Origin: Paenibacillus glucanolyticus NBRC 15330
GTDB taxonomy: Bacteria > Bacillota > Bacilli > Paenibacillales > Paenibacillaceae
NCBI RefSeq assembly: GCF_004000885.1
Contig: NZ_BIMC01000003.1
Span: 310,001-374,000 of the forward strand
Length of the DNA stretch: 64,000 nucleotides
Direction: 5' to 3'
In this document: one piece after another, positions 15,865 through 25,090 of the stretch
Layout of the letters: every line of letters begins with the position of its first letter
How positions within the stretch are numbered: position 1 is the stretch's first letter
Position numbers and translations under genes: made by a program
The notes under the pieces: generated by a model
What the model was told of the DNA's origin: nothing
The model's input: only the letters and a program-made list of their open reading frames with translations
Database searches by the model: none

Positions 15865-17787
15865 ATGCGTAAAATGACCTCATGGAAATTAAAAGGGAGT
15901 GCGGCACTGCTTAGTGCCTCATTGCTGGCCGGATCGTTCATCCTTACTGGTACACCTGCGGAAGCTAGTTCCAGCACGAGCACGAACGCTGGACAAGTGA
16001 GCAGCATCCAGAAGAGCAGCTTAACGTCACCTATTACGGTTCAGGAATTCTCCAAACTGCTGAACGCGGTTGCGAAGGGGAATGGACTTGAATTCAAAGG
16101 CCTGGACGGAACCGGAACCATCAAGCGCAAAGACGCTGCAGCTGCCATCTATGAATGGATTGAATTGCCGGAGAGCACAAGCGAATATACAGATTTGTCA
16201 GAGGCTGAATCCGAGATTGCAGGTGCCTTGCTGAAGGCAGGGATTATGAACGGTTATAGCAGTACGGTATTTGCGCCCAATCAGCCGGTGACGATTTCCG
16301 ATGCTCATGTGCTGATCGATCGGATCGAAGCCTATTTAACTCCTTTTGACATTACCGAGGCAACGATTGCAGAGATGCAAACGGCGATGGAACAGGGGAA
16401 GGTGACTTCCGTCACACTGGTTCAGCTCTATCTGGCAAGAATCCATCGCTACGATGATCAGCTCCATGCCATCCTGACCGTGAACGACAAGGCGGTGGAG
16501 GCGGCTAGAAAGCTGGATGAGGAACGCAGAGCGACAGGCCCGCGAGGTCCGCTGCATGGCATCCCGATCATTGTGAAGGATAATTATGATACAGCGGACA
16601 TGCCGACAACGGCAGGCTGCGTGTGTCTGAAGGACTCCATCCCGGATAACGATTCGGAGCAGGTCGCCCGATTGAAGGCTGCCGGAGCGATTATCATTGC
16701 CAAGGCGAATCTGGACGAATTCGCTTTTAATATTACCACGTCCAGTTCACTTGGCGGACAGACGCTAAACCCTTATAATCTGGGGCATTATCCTGGCGGC
16801 TCCAGCGGTGGAACCGGGGCGGCGATTGCAGCCAACTTTGCAGCGGCCGGCCTTGGCACGGATACAGGCGGCTCCATTCGGATTCCCTCCTCCTTAAACA
16901 GCCTGGTAGGCATCCGGCCTACCATTGGACTGTCCAGCCGTGACGGGATTATACCGCTGGCGTTAACACAGGATGTGGGGGGACCGATGGCCCGGACCGT
17001 AGCGGACGCGGCAGCCGTTCTTGAAGCTACCGCAGGTTATGATGCAAAGGATCTGGTGACCACGCAGAGCGTAGGTCGTGTTCCAGACAGTTATTTGAGT
17101 TATCTGGACAAGGAAGGTCTTCAAGGTGCGCGGATTGGGGTTGTCACGCAGCTTCTGTCAGGCACGAAGGCCGAGCAGAACGAAGTGAATGATATCACTT
17201 TGAAAGCCGTGAAGGATATGGAGAAGTTAGGCGCGACTGCCGTTCATATCGAAATTCCGAATTATGAGGCTATCATGAAATTCCCAAGCCTCAGCGGTTG
17301 GGAGTTCAAATTCCAGCTGAATGATTACCTGGAGAGTCTGGGTGAGGATGCACCTTACCATTCCCTGGAGGAGATTATTGCTTCCGGTGAATATCTGGAA
17401 TCGCATAAGAGCTCCATGGAAGCCAGACAAGCTCGCGAGACCCTGGACGACAACGAGTACCGCAAAATTGTGCTGGACCGTACAAAGCTGACGCAGGAAT
17501 CGCTGCTGAAGGTGATGGCCGAGCACAATCTGGATGCGCTGGTCTATCCAGCCTCGGCCGAACCGGCTGGCAAACTCGGCGAGGGTCAGAACTCGGGTGT
17601 GAACAACAGGCTCAGCCCGTTCTCCGGCTTCCCGGCAATTACAGTTCCAGCGGGCTTTACGGATGGCGGGCTTCCCGTTGGCGTGGAGTTCCTCGGGAAG
17701 GCATTTGATGAAGGCACATTGATCAAGCTGGCATACAGTTATGAGCAAGGCACCCTGCATCGCAAATCGCCAACCCTGACTCCGTAA
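15865..17787 (+). CDS. Secreted amidase with N-terminal SLH module
   Basis: A 640-residue exported amidase-signature enzyme. It has a signal peptide (MRKMTSWKLKGSAALLSASLLAGSFILTGTPAEAS), then an S-layer-homology-like segment (SEYTDLSEAESEIAGALLKAGIMNGYSSTVFAPNQPVTISDAHVL, about 110-155) that could anchor it to the wall. The amidase domain carries Lys238, Ser313 and Ser337, spaced 75 and 24 residues apart exactly as the Ser-cisSer-Lys triad of this family. GGSSGGTGAAIAA and GTDTGGSIRIPSS are intact. It should hydrolyse amides outside the cell to release ammonia. Start ATG 15865 follows GGAG; a TTG at 15850 is possible. Three GlnR/TnrA boxes upstream point to nitrogen control. Confidence 0.9.
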   Translation: MRKMTSWKLKGSAALLSASLLAGSFILTGTPAEASSSTSTNAGQVSSIQKSSLTSPITVQEFSKLLNAVAKGNGLEFKGLDGTGTIKRKDAAAAIYEWIELPESTSEYTDLSEAESEIAGALLKAGIMNGYSSTVFAPNQPVTISDAHVLIDRIEAYLTPFDITEATIAEMQTAMEQGKVTSVTLVQLYLARIHRYDDQLHAILTVNDKAVEAARKLDEERRATGPRGPLHGIPIIVKDNYDTADMPTTAGCVCLKDSIPDNDSEQVARLKAAGAIIIAKANLDEFAFNITTSSSLGGQTLNPYNLGHYPGGSSGGTGAAIAANFAAAGLGTDTGGSIRIPSSLNSLVGIRPTIGLSSRDGIIPLALTQDVGGPMARTVADAAAVLEATAGYDAKDLVTTQSVGRVPDSYLSYLDKEGLQGARIGVVTQLLSGTKAEQNEVNDITLKAVKDMEKLGATAVHIEIPNYEAIMKFPSLSGWEFKFQLNDYLESLGEDAPYHSLEEIIASGEYLESHKSSMEARQARETLDDNEYRKIVLDRTKLTQESLLKVMAEHNLDALVYPASAEPAGKLGEGQNSGVNNRLSPFSGFPAITVPAGFTDGGLPVGVEFLGKAFDEGTLIKLAYSYEQGTLHRKSPTLTP

Positions 17788-17813
17788 GGCTGATGGGGCA
17801 AATATCATGAGGG

Positions 17814-17859
17814 AAACGGACGGATCAAGAGGATAAACCTTGATCCGTCCGTTTGTTGT
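17814..17859 (+). terminator. Intrinsic terminator after the amidase
   Basis: AAACGGACGGATCAAG pairs with CTTGATCCGTCCGTTT, 16 bp, followed by a T-rich stretch (TGTTGTT). It may also stop minus-strand transcription weakly. Confidence 0.85.
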
Positions 17860-17890
17860 TATGGGCTCCTGGAAGAGGAGTCCTCACATT

Positions 17891-19480
17891 TTACATACTC
17901 ATTGTATTCTTAGCTTCACGGTACCCGGACAGCTTGTTTACGAAGAAGGTAATCAGGAACGAGCAGAGCATGCTGGCTGCCATGGAGACCAGGAAGCCGA
18001 CGGTGTTATTCGATGTGATCGGACCAATGAAAGAGGGGACGTATGCGGTGCCACGAACCCCGAATATGCCGACAAGCATGCCGCCAAGTCCAGCGGAAGC
18101 AATGGCGCCCGCAAATACAAATTTATTCGAGAACATGAATGGATAGGCAGCTTCAACAAAGGTGCCAAAACCCATATTGATGGCAAATCCGGGAGCGGCT
18201 ACAGCGGCCTCCCCTTTGTCGCGGGGTGCAATGATGTTGGCCAGCGTAATTCCTGCGGATACCATGACCAAGCCGACCATATCCACCGCGCCGAGGAAGC
18301 TGTTGCTCGTGGTTTCCATCTCAAGCAGTACGATCGGCAGAATTGCCGCATGATAGACGCCGCCAATGATCGCAGGCCAGATCAGCAGTCCTGCAATCAA
18401 TCCGGCAATGGCCGGGCTCCAGGAGACCAGCGTTTCGATCAGCATGCGGATGCCCTCGCCAGCACTCAGCGCAATCGGTGCGATGAGAAAGTAGACCAGC
18501 AGACCGGCAATCAGCCCTGAGACGCCGCCTGCAACGATGTTGACCGTCGTAGCCGGGAAACGCCACTCCACACATTGACGGAATATGTAATGGACAATGA
18601 TGCCTGCGCCAATTCCGCCGATGATACCCCCGATAATGCCGCCTTCAACGGACAGGACACCGGCCACGATCCCGGCGACAATGGAGACCTCGTCCAGCTC
18701 GGATACCTGCTTGGCTGCAATAACGGCAACGATGACCGGCAGCGCCTTGATCATCAGATCAAACACCTCGGTCAGTGCCGATAAGCCCGGGATTTTGCTG
18801 ACCGCGAGGATCAGAGCCATACCGATGAAGCCGGGAAGCGAGGCCATCATAATGCCTCGAATATTGATGCGGCGCCATGGAGATGAGCTTCCGGCTGCCG
18901 CGTGGATGCTCGCTGCTGCGTTCCCGATGACCGGCCGATACGGAAGCCGCCAATGCTTGCTGAGGGAAGTAGCAAACGTGACCGCTCGGGTGCGGTTGGT
19001 GGTGCCGGTTGTGCCGGATGCGGCAATGACGTATGCGCCTTTGGTCTGAATGATGGCCATGGACGTTCCTCCCGTACCGGTCACCGGCAGACGGAACTTG
19101 GCGGCAGCCTCAATGGCGTGTCGGTTGCTGCCCTCCGGGTCGGCACTCATTACAATGAGACCGTCAATCTCGCCGAGTTCAATCTGCTCGGCAATTTCCC
19201 GGTCAAGCCGCTCGGCAGCCTGATTCACTTGCTGAAGGGTGCCTTCAGCGATAATGACCGGCTCGCCTTGACTAGAATTCCAGCCGTAAAGTGCAGCGGG
19301 CGTTGAGTCCTTAGCTGCATCCATGGAGACCTGGGCTGCGATGAACTGTAGAGCCCCGCATGACAGACCGGCGCTCTCCATCTGCACCAATATCTCATCC
19401 AGCAGCTTGAGCGGGTCCCTGCCGCCCAGATTGTACAGATTGCCGCCGCTGCTTCCTATAATAGCTATTTGACGATTCAT
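17891..19480 (-). CDS. PTS EIIC-like permease with N-terminal soluble domain
   Basis: A 529-residue protein. Residues 1 to about 185 are soluble, starting with a nucleotide-fold-like strand and glycine loop (RQIAIIGSSGGNLYNLGG) and later carrying LGEIDGLIVMSADPEGSNR and VTGTGGTSMAIIQTKGAYVIAASGTTG. Residues 205-520 hold around ten hydrophobic helices with GGIIGGIIGGIGAGI and TTSNSFLGAVDMVGLVMVSAG, resembling fructose-type PTS IIC permeases. I see no IIA histidine or IIB cysteine motif, and no PTS partner genes are adjacent, so it may not be a classical phosphotransferase transporter. Its substrate is unknown. The ribosome site GGGGGG is in place before ATG 19480. Confidence 0.6.
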   Translation of the reverse strand: MNRQIAIIGSSGGNLYNLGGRDPLKLLDEILVQMESAGLSCGALQFIAAQVSMDAAKDSTPAALYGWNSSQGEPVIIAEGTLQQVNQAAERLDREIAEQIELGEIDGLIVMSADPEGSNRHAIEAAAKFRLPVTGTGGTSMAIIQTKGAYVIAASGTTGTTNRTRAVTFATSLSKHWRLPYRPVIGNAAASIHAAAGSSSPWRRINIRGIMMASLPGFIGMALILAVSKIPGLSALTEVFDLMIKALPVIVAVIAAKQVSELDEVSIVAGIVAGVLSVEGGIIGGIIGGIGAGIIVHYIFRQCVEWRFPATTVNIVAGGVSGLIAGLLVYFLIAPIALSAGEGIRMLIETLVSWSPAIAGLIAGLLIWPAIIGGVYHAAILPIVLLEMETTSNSFLGAVDMVGLVMVSAGITLANIIAPRDKGEAAVAAPGFAINMGFGTFVEAAYPFMFSNKFVFAGAIASAGLGGMLVGIFGVRGTAYVPSFIGPITSNNTVGFLVSMAASMLCSFLITFFVNKLSGYREAKNTMSM

Positions 19481-19572
19481 GTCTTGCTGCCCCCCATACG
19501 ATAACAGATTGTAATTTCTATATTACAGCAGAGTTATAACTTGTTAAAGTGCTAAAATGTCGGCAAAGCATG

Positions 19573-19616
19573 CAAAAAGCCGCCGTGCATCACCCCGTAA
19601 GGGCTGCATGGCGGCT
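19573..19616 (-). terminator. Intrinsic terminator of the CNNM/CBS gene
   Basis: On the minus strand AGCCGCC-ATGCA pairs with TGCA-C-GGCGGCT, followed by TTTTTG. It is 17 bases after the stop of the 19633-20994 gene. Confidence 0.85.
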
Positions 19617-19632
19617 ATGGTTCATGGTTCGC

Positions 19633-20994
19633 TTACTCGTTATGTTCCGTTGTTGCTGCCACGGCAGATGTTTCTTCAGCCGTATTTTCTTCCGTTTCCT
19701 TGACGATTTGCAGCTTCGTATAACGGTGGGTTTTCTTCTCGATGACGGTAAACGTCAGATCACGGTAGCTCCATGTATCGCCTTTGGCGAGCTCGGAGTT
19801 GTGTCCGTACAGCCAGCCGCCGATGGTATCCAGGTCATCCGTGCTCAGATCGGTATGCAGCAGATCATTGATCCGATTGATGGACACCTTGCCGTCAGCG
19901 ATGATGCGGTTCGGCTCAGGCTGGGTCAGCTCGCGTTCCTCATCCTCGTCGAATTCATCGCGGATCTCCCCGACGATCTCCTCCAGAATATCCTCAATGG
20001 TGATCATGCCGGACGTACCGCCATACTCGTCGATCAGGATGGCCATATGCGTGCCTTCCTGCTGCATTTTGCGAAGTAATTTCTTGATCGGAATCGCTTC
20101 GGATACTGTCATGGCCGGATGAATCAGCTTGGACAGATCGATGCTGGCATTGTCATCAAACTCCAGGAAGAAATGCTTGGTGTTAACTATACCGACGATC
20201 TGATCCTTGTCGCCGCGTACAACCGGGAAACGGGTGTACTGCTCACGCTTGATAATCTGCAGGTTCGCTGCAAGCGGCTTGTCAACATACAGGCAGATCA
20301 TATCGGTACGTGGCACCATGATCTCCTTGGCAAGCATATCATCAAAAGCAAAAATTCGGCTTACATAACCATACTCGGCTTGGTTGATCTTCCCGCTCTC
20401 ATAACTGTCACTCAGGATCATGCGAAGTTCCTCTTCCGAGTGAGCTTCCTCATGTTCACTTGCCGGATGCATGCCGAACAGACGAACGATTTTGTTGGCG
20501 GATCCGTTAAGCAGCCAGATGAACGGGTACATAATGCGGTTGAACCATATAATAGGCGTCGCGCATAAGAACGACACAGCTTCAGCTTTATTGATAGCAA
20601 TCGTTTTCGGTGCAAGTTCACCGATAACAACGTGGATATAAGTCATAATAATAAAAGCAAGCAGGAATGAGATCAGCGAAGCTACAGCTGACGGGATGGA
20701 AAAGTTATCAAACACCGGATGAAGAATCTTCTCGATGGTCGGTTCCCCGAGCCAGCCGAGACCGAGTGCCGTGATGGTAATCCCAAGCTGACACGCAGAC
20801 AGGTAACCATCCAGATTCGAAGTTACCTTTTTAACGGCAAGAGCGCCTTTACGCCCTTCCATAACCAATTGGTCTACTCGACTGGGACGAAGTCTTATGA
20901 TAGCAAATTCCGTCATAACGAAAAAAGCGGTAGCTGCAATAAGTACAGCGACTAAAAATAAATTTACGCCTATACTGTCATCCAAACAAAACAC
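19633..20994 (-). CDS. CNNM/CBS-domain transporter (HlyC/CorC, MpfA-like family)
   Basis: An approximately 450-residue membrane protein of the family once called haemolysins, now linked to magnesium efflux (MpfA/YhdP in Firmicutes). Residues 5-195 form the CNNM transmembrane domain, with TEFAIIRLRPSRVDQLVMEG and VIGELAPKTIAI. A CBS pair follows (IMVPRTDMICLYVD, YTRFPVVRGDKDQIVGIVN, MAILIDEYGGTSGMITIEDILEEIVGEI), then a CorC/HlyC domain (about 360-430). The reading frame opens with GTG 20994, but TTG 20985 has better spacing to AAAGGA and gives a DDSIGVNLFLV N-terminus. The gene appears monocistronic. Confidence 0.9.
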   Translation of the reverse strand: MFCLDDSIGVNLFLVAVLIAATAFFVMTEFAIIRLRPSRVDQLVMEGRKGALAVKKVTSNLDGYLSACQLGITITALGLGWLGEPTIEKILHPVFDNFSIPSAVASLISFLLAFIIMTYIHVVIGELAPKTIAINKAEAVSFLCATPIIWFNRIMYPFIWLLNGSANKIVRLFGMHPASEHEEAHSEEELRMILSDSYESGKINQAEYGYVSRIFAFDDMLAKEIMVPRTDMICLYVDKPLAANLQIIKREQYTRFPVVRGDKDQIVGIVNTKHFFLEFDDNASIDLSKLIHPAMTVSEAIPIKKLLRKMQQEGTHMAILIDEYGGTSGMITIEDILEEIVGEIRDEFDEDEERELTQPEPNRIIADGKVSINRINDLLHTDLSTDDLDTIGGWLYGHNSELAKGDTWSYRDLTFTVIEKKTHRYTKLQIVKETEENTAEETSAVAATTEHNE

Positions 20995-21042
20995 ATCCTT
21001 TTTTTATCTGATCTGAATTAGTTTTTAAATAACCATGGTTTA

Positions 21043-21375
21043 CTATGCATGGCTGTCAACATAATTCGACCTGAATTTCAAAGGTTCCAGCAGCATGTGC
21101 TTGAGGATCAGAAACATATCGGTTTCAGTACAGCATGTAACGTTATTCAAGGAAAGCAGAGACACATGGCGCTTATCTTCCAGCTTCAACCGAACAGGCT
21201 CCGGCGTTTTGGGGACCGGCGTCGACTCAGGCAGATTGCCTTCGGAAGCTTCCATTCCGTGCGTAGCCGCAGCGGAATCGGTTATGTCCACTAGAGGGAC
21301 GGGCGTAACGGAAGCGATCAGCAGAAGGCCAAGTGTTGAACATATAATTCTGATTATCCTTCGTATGGGGTCCAA
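21043..21375 (-). CDS. Small hypothetical secreted protein
   Basis: A 110-residue reading frame with a TTG start at 21375, 12 bases after TAGGAG. The N-terminus is basic then hydrophobic (MDPIRRIIRIICSTLGLLLIASVTPVPLV), like a signal peptide or anchor. The middle is Pro/Glu-rich (ESTPVPKTPEPVRLKLEDKRHVSLLSLNNVTCCTETDMFLIL). A CC pair near residue 80 is the only notable motif. I do not recognise the family, and coding status rests on the signal-like N-terminus and ribosome site. It sits between the CNNM gene and LTA synthase on the same strand. Confidence 0.5.
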   Translation of the reverse strand: MDPIRRIIRIICSTLGLLLIASVTPVPLVDITDSAAATHGMEASEGNLPESTPVPKTPEPVRLKLEDKRHVSLLSLNNVTCCTETDMFLILKHMLLEPLKFRSNYVDSHA

Positions 21376-21724
21376 GTCGGATCGTCACTCCTACAATTCG
21401 TAATCGAGTTGCTCTAAAAAAATATATGGCTAAAATGTCATCCTATGAATGCGTAATTTGAGTTGTTGTACGTAATTTCACCACGAATGCGGTTTTCAAA
21501 ACAAGGTATATTGTTAAGATTATAAAATTTATAGTTTTCAGCGAAGCTGAACAAATTCGATGATCGCAAGAAAAAATCCCTCTAAACGCGGTCTGTCTAC
21601 TGAAAGTAAGTCGATAGAGTTTTTCTTATTAATCATAAGAAAAAGTAAGCCACTATGTCAAATGCCAGTTGCTTTCTGTTGTGTAATCCCATAGGGAGCA
21701 AGGATTGCAGGGTGAGCTGTCTAT
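21376..21724. other. AT-rich intergenic region without a gene
   Basis: I find no convincing reading frame here. It contains a perfect 10-bp hairpin TTTTTCTTAT (21620-21629) against ATAAGAAAAA (21635-21644), which has T runs on both strands and could act as a bidirectional terminator. CGTAATTT occurs twice (near 21452 and 21471). Nothing else stands out. Confidence 0.5.
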
Positions 21725-21764
21725 GAAAAAAGGACAACTCTCTATGAACCTGGAGAGTTGTCCT
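21725..21764 (-). terminator. Intrinsic terminator of the LTA synthase gene
   Basis: On the minus strand AGGACAACTCTC pairs with GAGAGTTGTCCT, followed by TTTTT. It is 13 bases after the stop. Confidence 0.88.
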
Positions 21765-21777
21765 GTCATGAAACGAA

Positions 21778-23637
21778 TTATTTATGGAGTGGCAGCTGTC
21801 TGACATAGCTGTCGGACAGGTGGAGCAGCTGCAGCGCCCGTTCGAACTCCTCCTGGGAAGCCTGTGTCGACTTCTCATCTGAGCTCGGCAGCGGGTGCTT
21901 GGTTCCATCCTCAAAGCCGATTCCCGGGATGTACAGGGTGGTATTGTTGATAAACGTCCCGGAAGGAAGGTAATACCGTTCCGGCAGCAAGTTGTTATCG
22001 GTGTTGTTCAGCAAATCCTGACCAAAATGAAGCTGTTGGTCCAACGATACGCCGAGCAGGTTAGAGACCGTTGGCAAGAGGTCGATCTGCCCGCCGACTT
22101 GCTCTTTCACTTCCGGTTGAAGGCCTTCGCCATGGATGATGAGCGGAATGTTGATCATATCGCCTGAATTATAGTCCCGGCCATAAATTTCGTGCATCAG
22201 CTCTTTATCTTTGTTATCCAGTGAGTAGATCGGCAGTCCAAGGTGATCTCCATAGACAACAACCATGCTGTTATCCCATATCCCGTCCTTCTTCAACTGC
22301 TCAATGAATTTGCCGAGCGCGTCATCTGCATAGTTCTGGGAGCGGATATAATCGCCGACAAACGTACCATCATACCGCTCTGGGAGCGTCATCCGGTACT
22401 TCACTTCAGGAATGGTATAAGGATGATGTGCAGACATCGATATGACCTGAGCATAAAACGGCTTTCCTGTATCGTGCATCTTTTTCAGCTCGGCGGCTGT
22501 CTTGGAATACAGGGCATCATCCGAGGCGCCGAAGAACAGCTTATCATCCTCACCGAAAAAGGCTTTATCATAATAACGGTTAAAACCGAGCGCTTTATAC
22601 AGCTCTCCGCGGTTCCAGAACTCCACCACATTGGTATGGAAGGTGGCCGTATCGTAGCCTTCCGCTTGCAGCAATTTCGGCAAGCTAGGGAGGACCCTGT
22701 CCGCATAATGCTGCGTTGCCGCCCCCCGCGGCGGGATGTAGAAGGAGGTATTTACAACAAACTCGGCATCGGAGGTATTACCCTGCCCGACATTCTGGAA
22801 GAAGTTCGGGAAGTACAGGCTTTCACGAGCCAGCTTGTTCATGTTGGGCGTAATTTCCTTGCCGTCAATCTTCAGATTCATCAAGAACTGCTGGTAAGAT
22901 TCCATCTGGATGATGATCAGATTCTTGCCCTGGGCTACACCGGAGAGCAGTGCTTCCTGATCCGATGCTCCAAGTCCCTTCAGTTCATTGATTTTATCCT
23001 GCGTGATGGTCTTGGCATCTGCAAGCTCGGTGTTTTCCTGTTGGAAAATCGTGTAGGCTTCGTAATTGAGAATTCCCATCTCCTGCGCCTTTACGATTTC
23101 GTTCATGCTTGCGCGGTTAGGCATAATCTGGAACAGGCACAGCATCAGGGAGAACACAAACACGATGGGAACGAATTTGCGCTTCTCTTTTTTGGCATGC
23201 CGAATCTTCCACTTCTTCACGCGGTCACTGCGCCACAGCAGCACGAACATGACAATGATATCCGTAAAAATCAACAAATAATAAGGGTCCATTAAGGAGA
23301 ATACGCTGTTGCTGACTGCGGTTACCTGGTTGACTTGCTCAAGGGCGTGATACGTCACGATGACGCCATAGTATTTATAATACATAATAGCTGCAAAGAA
23401 TATGGCGGTCAGCAGTAGGTTAACGCTCATATAGGCAGCAAGTTTCCGCTTGGAGGCAAACCATTCAATCAAGCTGAACACAAGCCAGATAAAAGGGATT
23501 TCTGTAATGAGTGGTTTCCAAGGCATCACATCATCAAAAATGACCATCCAGGCTAAGTAGCTTTTGAGCAGCATAATGACAGAGAAAAATATAAAAGGCT
23601 TCGTCATCGTTAACCGAAACCGCGAGGTGGAGAGCAC
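21778..23637 (-). CDS. ltaS: Lipoteichoic acid synthase family protein
   Basis: A 619-residue polytopic sulfatase-fold enzyme that polymerises glycerol phosphate from phosphatidylglycerol on the outer membrane face. Five N-terminal membrane helices (about 10-170) are followed by an extracellular domain. IIIQMESYQQF supplies the metal-binding glutamate, GQGNTSDAEF the catalytic threonine, and VVVYGDHLG plus SAHHPY later metal or substrate residues. Length and order are normal for LtaS-type proteins. The frame extends to TTG 23667, but GTG 23637, nine bases after AAAGGAAG, is the better start. The gene is monocistronic with a terminator. Several LTA synthase paralogues are common in Bacilli, so the exact paralogue is uncertain. 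Confidence 0.9.
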   Translation of the reverse strand: MLSTSRFRLTMTKPFIFFSVIMLLKSYLAWMVIFDDVMPWKPLITEIPFIWLVFSLIEWFASKRKLAAYMSVNLLLTAIFFAAIMYYKYYGVIVTYHALEQVNQVTAVSNSVFSLMDPYYLLIFTDIIVMFVLLWRSDRVKKWKIRHAKKEKRKFVPIVFVFSLMLCLFQIMPNRASMNEIVKAQEMGILNYEAYTIFQQENTELADAKTITQDKINELKGLGASDQEALLSGVAQGKNLIIIQMESYQQFLMNLKIDGKEITPNMNKLARESLYFPNFFQNVGQGNTSDAEFVVNTSFYIPPRGAATQHYADRVLPSLPKLLQAEGYDTATFHTNVVEFWNRGELYKALGFNRYYDKAFFGEDDKLFFGASDDALYSKTAAELKKMHDTGKPFYAQVISMSAHHPYTIPEVKYRMTLPERYDGTFVGDYIRSQNYADDALGKFIEQLKKDGIWDNSMVVVYGDHLGLPIYSLDNKDKELMHEIYGRDYNSGDMINIPLIIHGEGLQPEVKEQVGGQIDLLPTVSNLLGVSLDQQLHFGQDLLNNTDNNLLPERYYLPSGTFINNTTLYIPGIGFEDGTKHPLPSSDEKSTQASQEEFERALQLLHLSDSYVRQLPLHK

Positions 23638-23863
23638 CTGTATCGCCTTCCTTTCAATGCCGCCCAATATTAGGTTCAGGAGCTTTCAGCGGCTATTCGT
23701 TTTTTTACCATCGACAGACGTTATTCTTACGGTTCGTTTACATTAGACATGACATTAATTTAACAAAACTTATGAACAGAACTTATTATGACCTCTTCCG
23801 CGGAGGTTGTCAAAGAGTTAAAGTAAGTTCCGGAAATGCGCATAACAACACAAAAAAGACAAC

Positions 23864-23887
23864 GAAAAAACCGGTCATCGCCGGTTT
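23864..23887 (-). terminator. Intrinsic terminator of the cidAB-type operon
   Basis: On the minus strand AACCGG-CGATGA-CCGGTT is followed by TTTTCG, 21 bases after the cidB-like stop. Confidence 0.7.
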
Positions 23888-23906
23888 AGTCAGAGTCATG
23901 CCAATA

Positions 23907-24596
23907 TTAGTGCAGAAATGCCATGATTAGTGGTGCGGTCCCGAGGGTGAAGAGGGCAGCAACAATCATCGAGATGCTGGAGATTGTGCCGGAGAGGGAG
24001 CTGAATTCGAATGCTTTGGATGTGCCGGTTCCGTGGGCGCTGGTCCCGAACAGAACGCCTCTTGCGATATCACCCCGAATCCGGAAAATTCGCATGACGG
24101 CCGGTCCGATCATGGAGCCCAGAATGCCGGTCATGATGACAAAGACAGCGGTCATGTTGGGCACCCCCCCGATGACCTCAGATACGTTCATGGCAATGGG
24201 CGTAGTAATGGAGCGCGGCACAAGGCTGGTGGCCAGAGAGCTGTTCAGGTGCATCCATTTTGCAAGAAACGCAGAGGATACCATCGCCAGCACCGACCCG
24301 GTCAGCACGCTGAGCATAATCTCGGCAGCATGCTTCTTAAGGGTTTGAAAGTTCTTGTACAGCGGAACGGCAAAGGCGATCGTTGCCGGTCCCAGCAGCT
24401 TGCTTATCCACTGCGCACCTTCATTGTATGTTTCATAGGATACGCCCGTTTGTGTCAATATCACAACAAGGAGCACCGGAGTAATCAGGAGCGGAGACAA
24501 ATAGACCTTGGGAAAGCGGCGGTACAGCCTTTTGGCGCCCGCATAGATACCGATCGTTAACAGCAGCCCAACGAATGCAGACAGCAGGATGTTCAT
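23907..24596 (-). CDS. cidB: CidB/LrgB family membrane protein
   Basis: A 229-residue membrane protein that pairs with CidA/LrgA. Start ATG 24596 follows AAAGGAG at the end of the upstream gene; longer in-frame sequence to 24782 is non-coding overlap. The conserved family segments are present: GPATIAFAVPLYKNFQTLKKH, SLVPRSITTPIAMNVSEVIGGVPNMTAVFVIMTGI and GTSAHGTGTSKAFE. About six to seven helices are visible. These proteins act with holin-like partners and are linked to murein hydrolase control, programmed death and, in Bacillus, export of overflow metabolites such as pyruvate. It is the second gene of a two-gene operon, overlapping the first by four bases. Confidence 0.9.
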   Translation of the reverse strand: MNILLSAFVGLLLTIGIYAGAKRLYRRFPKVYLSPLLITPVLLVVILTQTGVSYETYNEGAQWISKLLGPATIAFAVPLYKNFQTLKKHAAEIMLSVLTGSVLAMVSSAFLAKWMHLNSSLATSLVPRSITTPIAMNVSEVIGGVPNMTAVFVIMTGILGSMIGPAVMRIFRIRGDIARGVLFGTSAHGTGTSKAFEFSSLSGTISSISMIVAALFTLGTAPLIMAFLH

Positions 24597-24964
24597 GGCG
24601 TTCTCCGCTCCTTTCGAGTGGAGATGAAGCCGGCTGTCAGCCCCGAACTCACCATCACGATAACGGTGCTGAACAGAACGACAACTAGAATCTGGAGCCC
24701 TTCGGCTTCCAGCATCGGGAAATATTTCATGATACCGACTGCAGCAGGGATAAAGAACAGCAGCAATTCGGCGAGCAGCCAATTAGCGCCAAGCTCAATC
24801 CACTCCAGACGCAGGATCTTGGCTTCGAGCAGAATAAACACCACGGCAATGCCGAGTATGCTTCCGGGTATCCCCAGATGCAGCCATTCGGCCAGTTTAT
24901 CCATTCCGATGGAAAGAAGCATGAAACCGGCCACTTGCAGAGTTCCTTTCAATATGTTGATCAT
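24593..24964 (-). CDS. cidA: CidA/LrgA family holin-like protein
   Basis: A 123-residue protein with four hydrophobic helices. LAEWLHLGIPGSILGIAVVFILL and WLLAELLLFFIPAAVGIMKYF are the family signatures, and the C-terminus is basic (STRKERRTP). It is translated from ATG 24964 with AGGAGG-type spacing and is coupled to the LrgB/CidB-like gene. A LysR regulator is transcribed divergently 126 bp away, the arrangement of B. subtilis ywbHG (cidAB) with ywbI. That context favours Cid over Lrg naming, but sequence alone does not separate the two. Confidence 0.88.
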   Translation of the reverse strand: MINILKGTLQVAGFMLLSIGMDKLAEWLHLGIPGSILGIAVVFILLEAKILRLEWIELGANWLLAELLLFFIPAAVGIMKYFPMLEAEGLQILVVVLFSTVIVMVSSGLTAGFISTRKERRTP

Positions 24965-24991
24965 GACCGGCCTCCTATGTTTTCAGTATTA

Positions 24992-25018
24992 ATGAAATTT
25001 TACAACGATAATTTTCAT
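24992..25018. promoter_or_regulatory. Candidate LysR operator between cidA and its regulator
   Basis: ATGAAA (24992-24997) and TTTCAT (25013-25018) form an inverted repeat with an AT-rich interior, lying 28 bp before the cidA-type start and 73 bp before the LysR start. A position in the divergent gap suits a LysR autorepressor/activator site. Assignment is by position and symmetry only. Confidence 0.4.
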
Positions 25019-25090
25019 AGGTAAAATGCATATATCGAATGATAACTATTCCATTTATCTATACATAGAAGAATCAGGAGGGTGGATCGG

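Noticed and set aside
22243..23295. 350-residue open frame on the plus strand
   Set aside because: It is antisense to the LTA synthase gene and shows no family motif; the minus-strand frame has the catalytic motifs.
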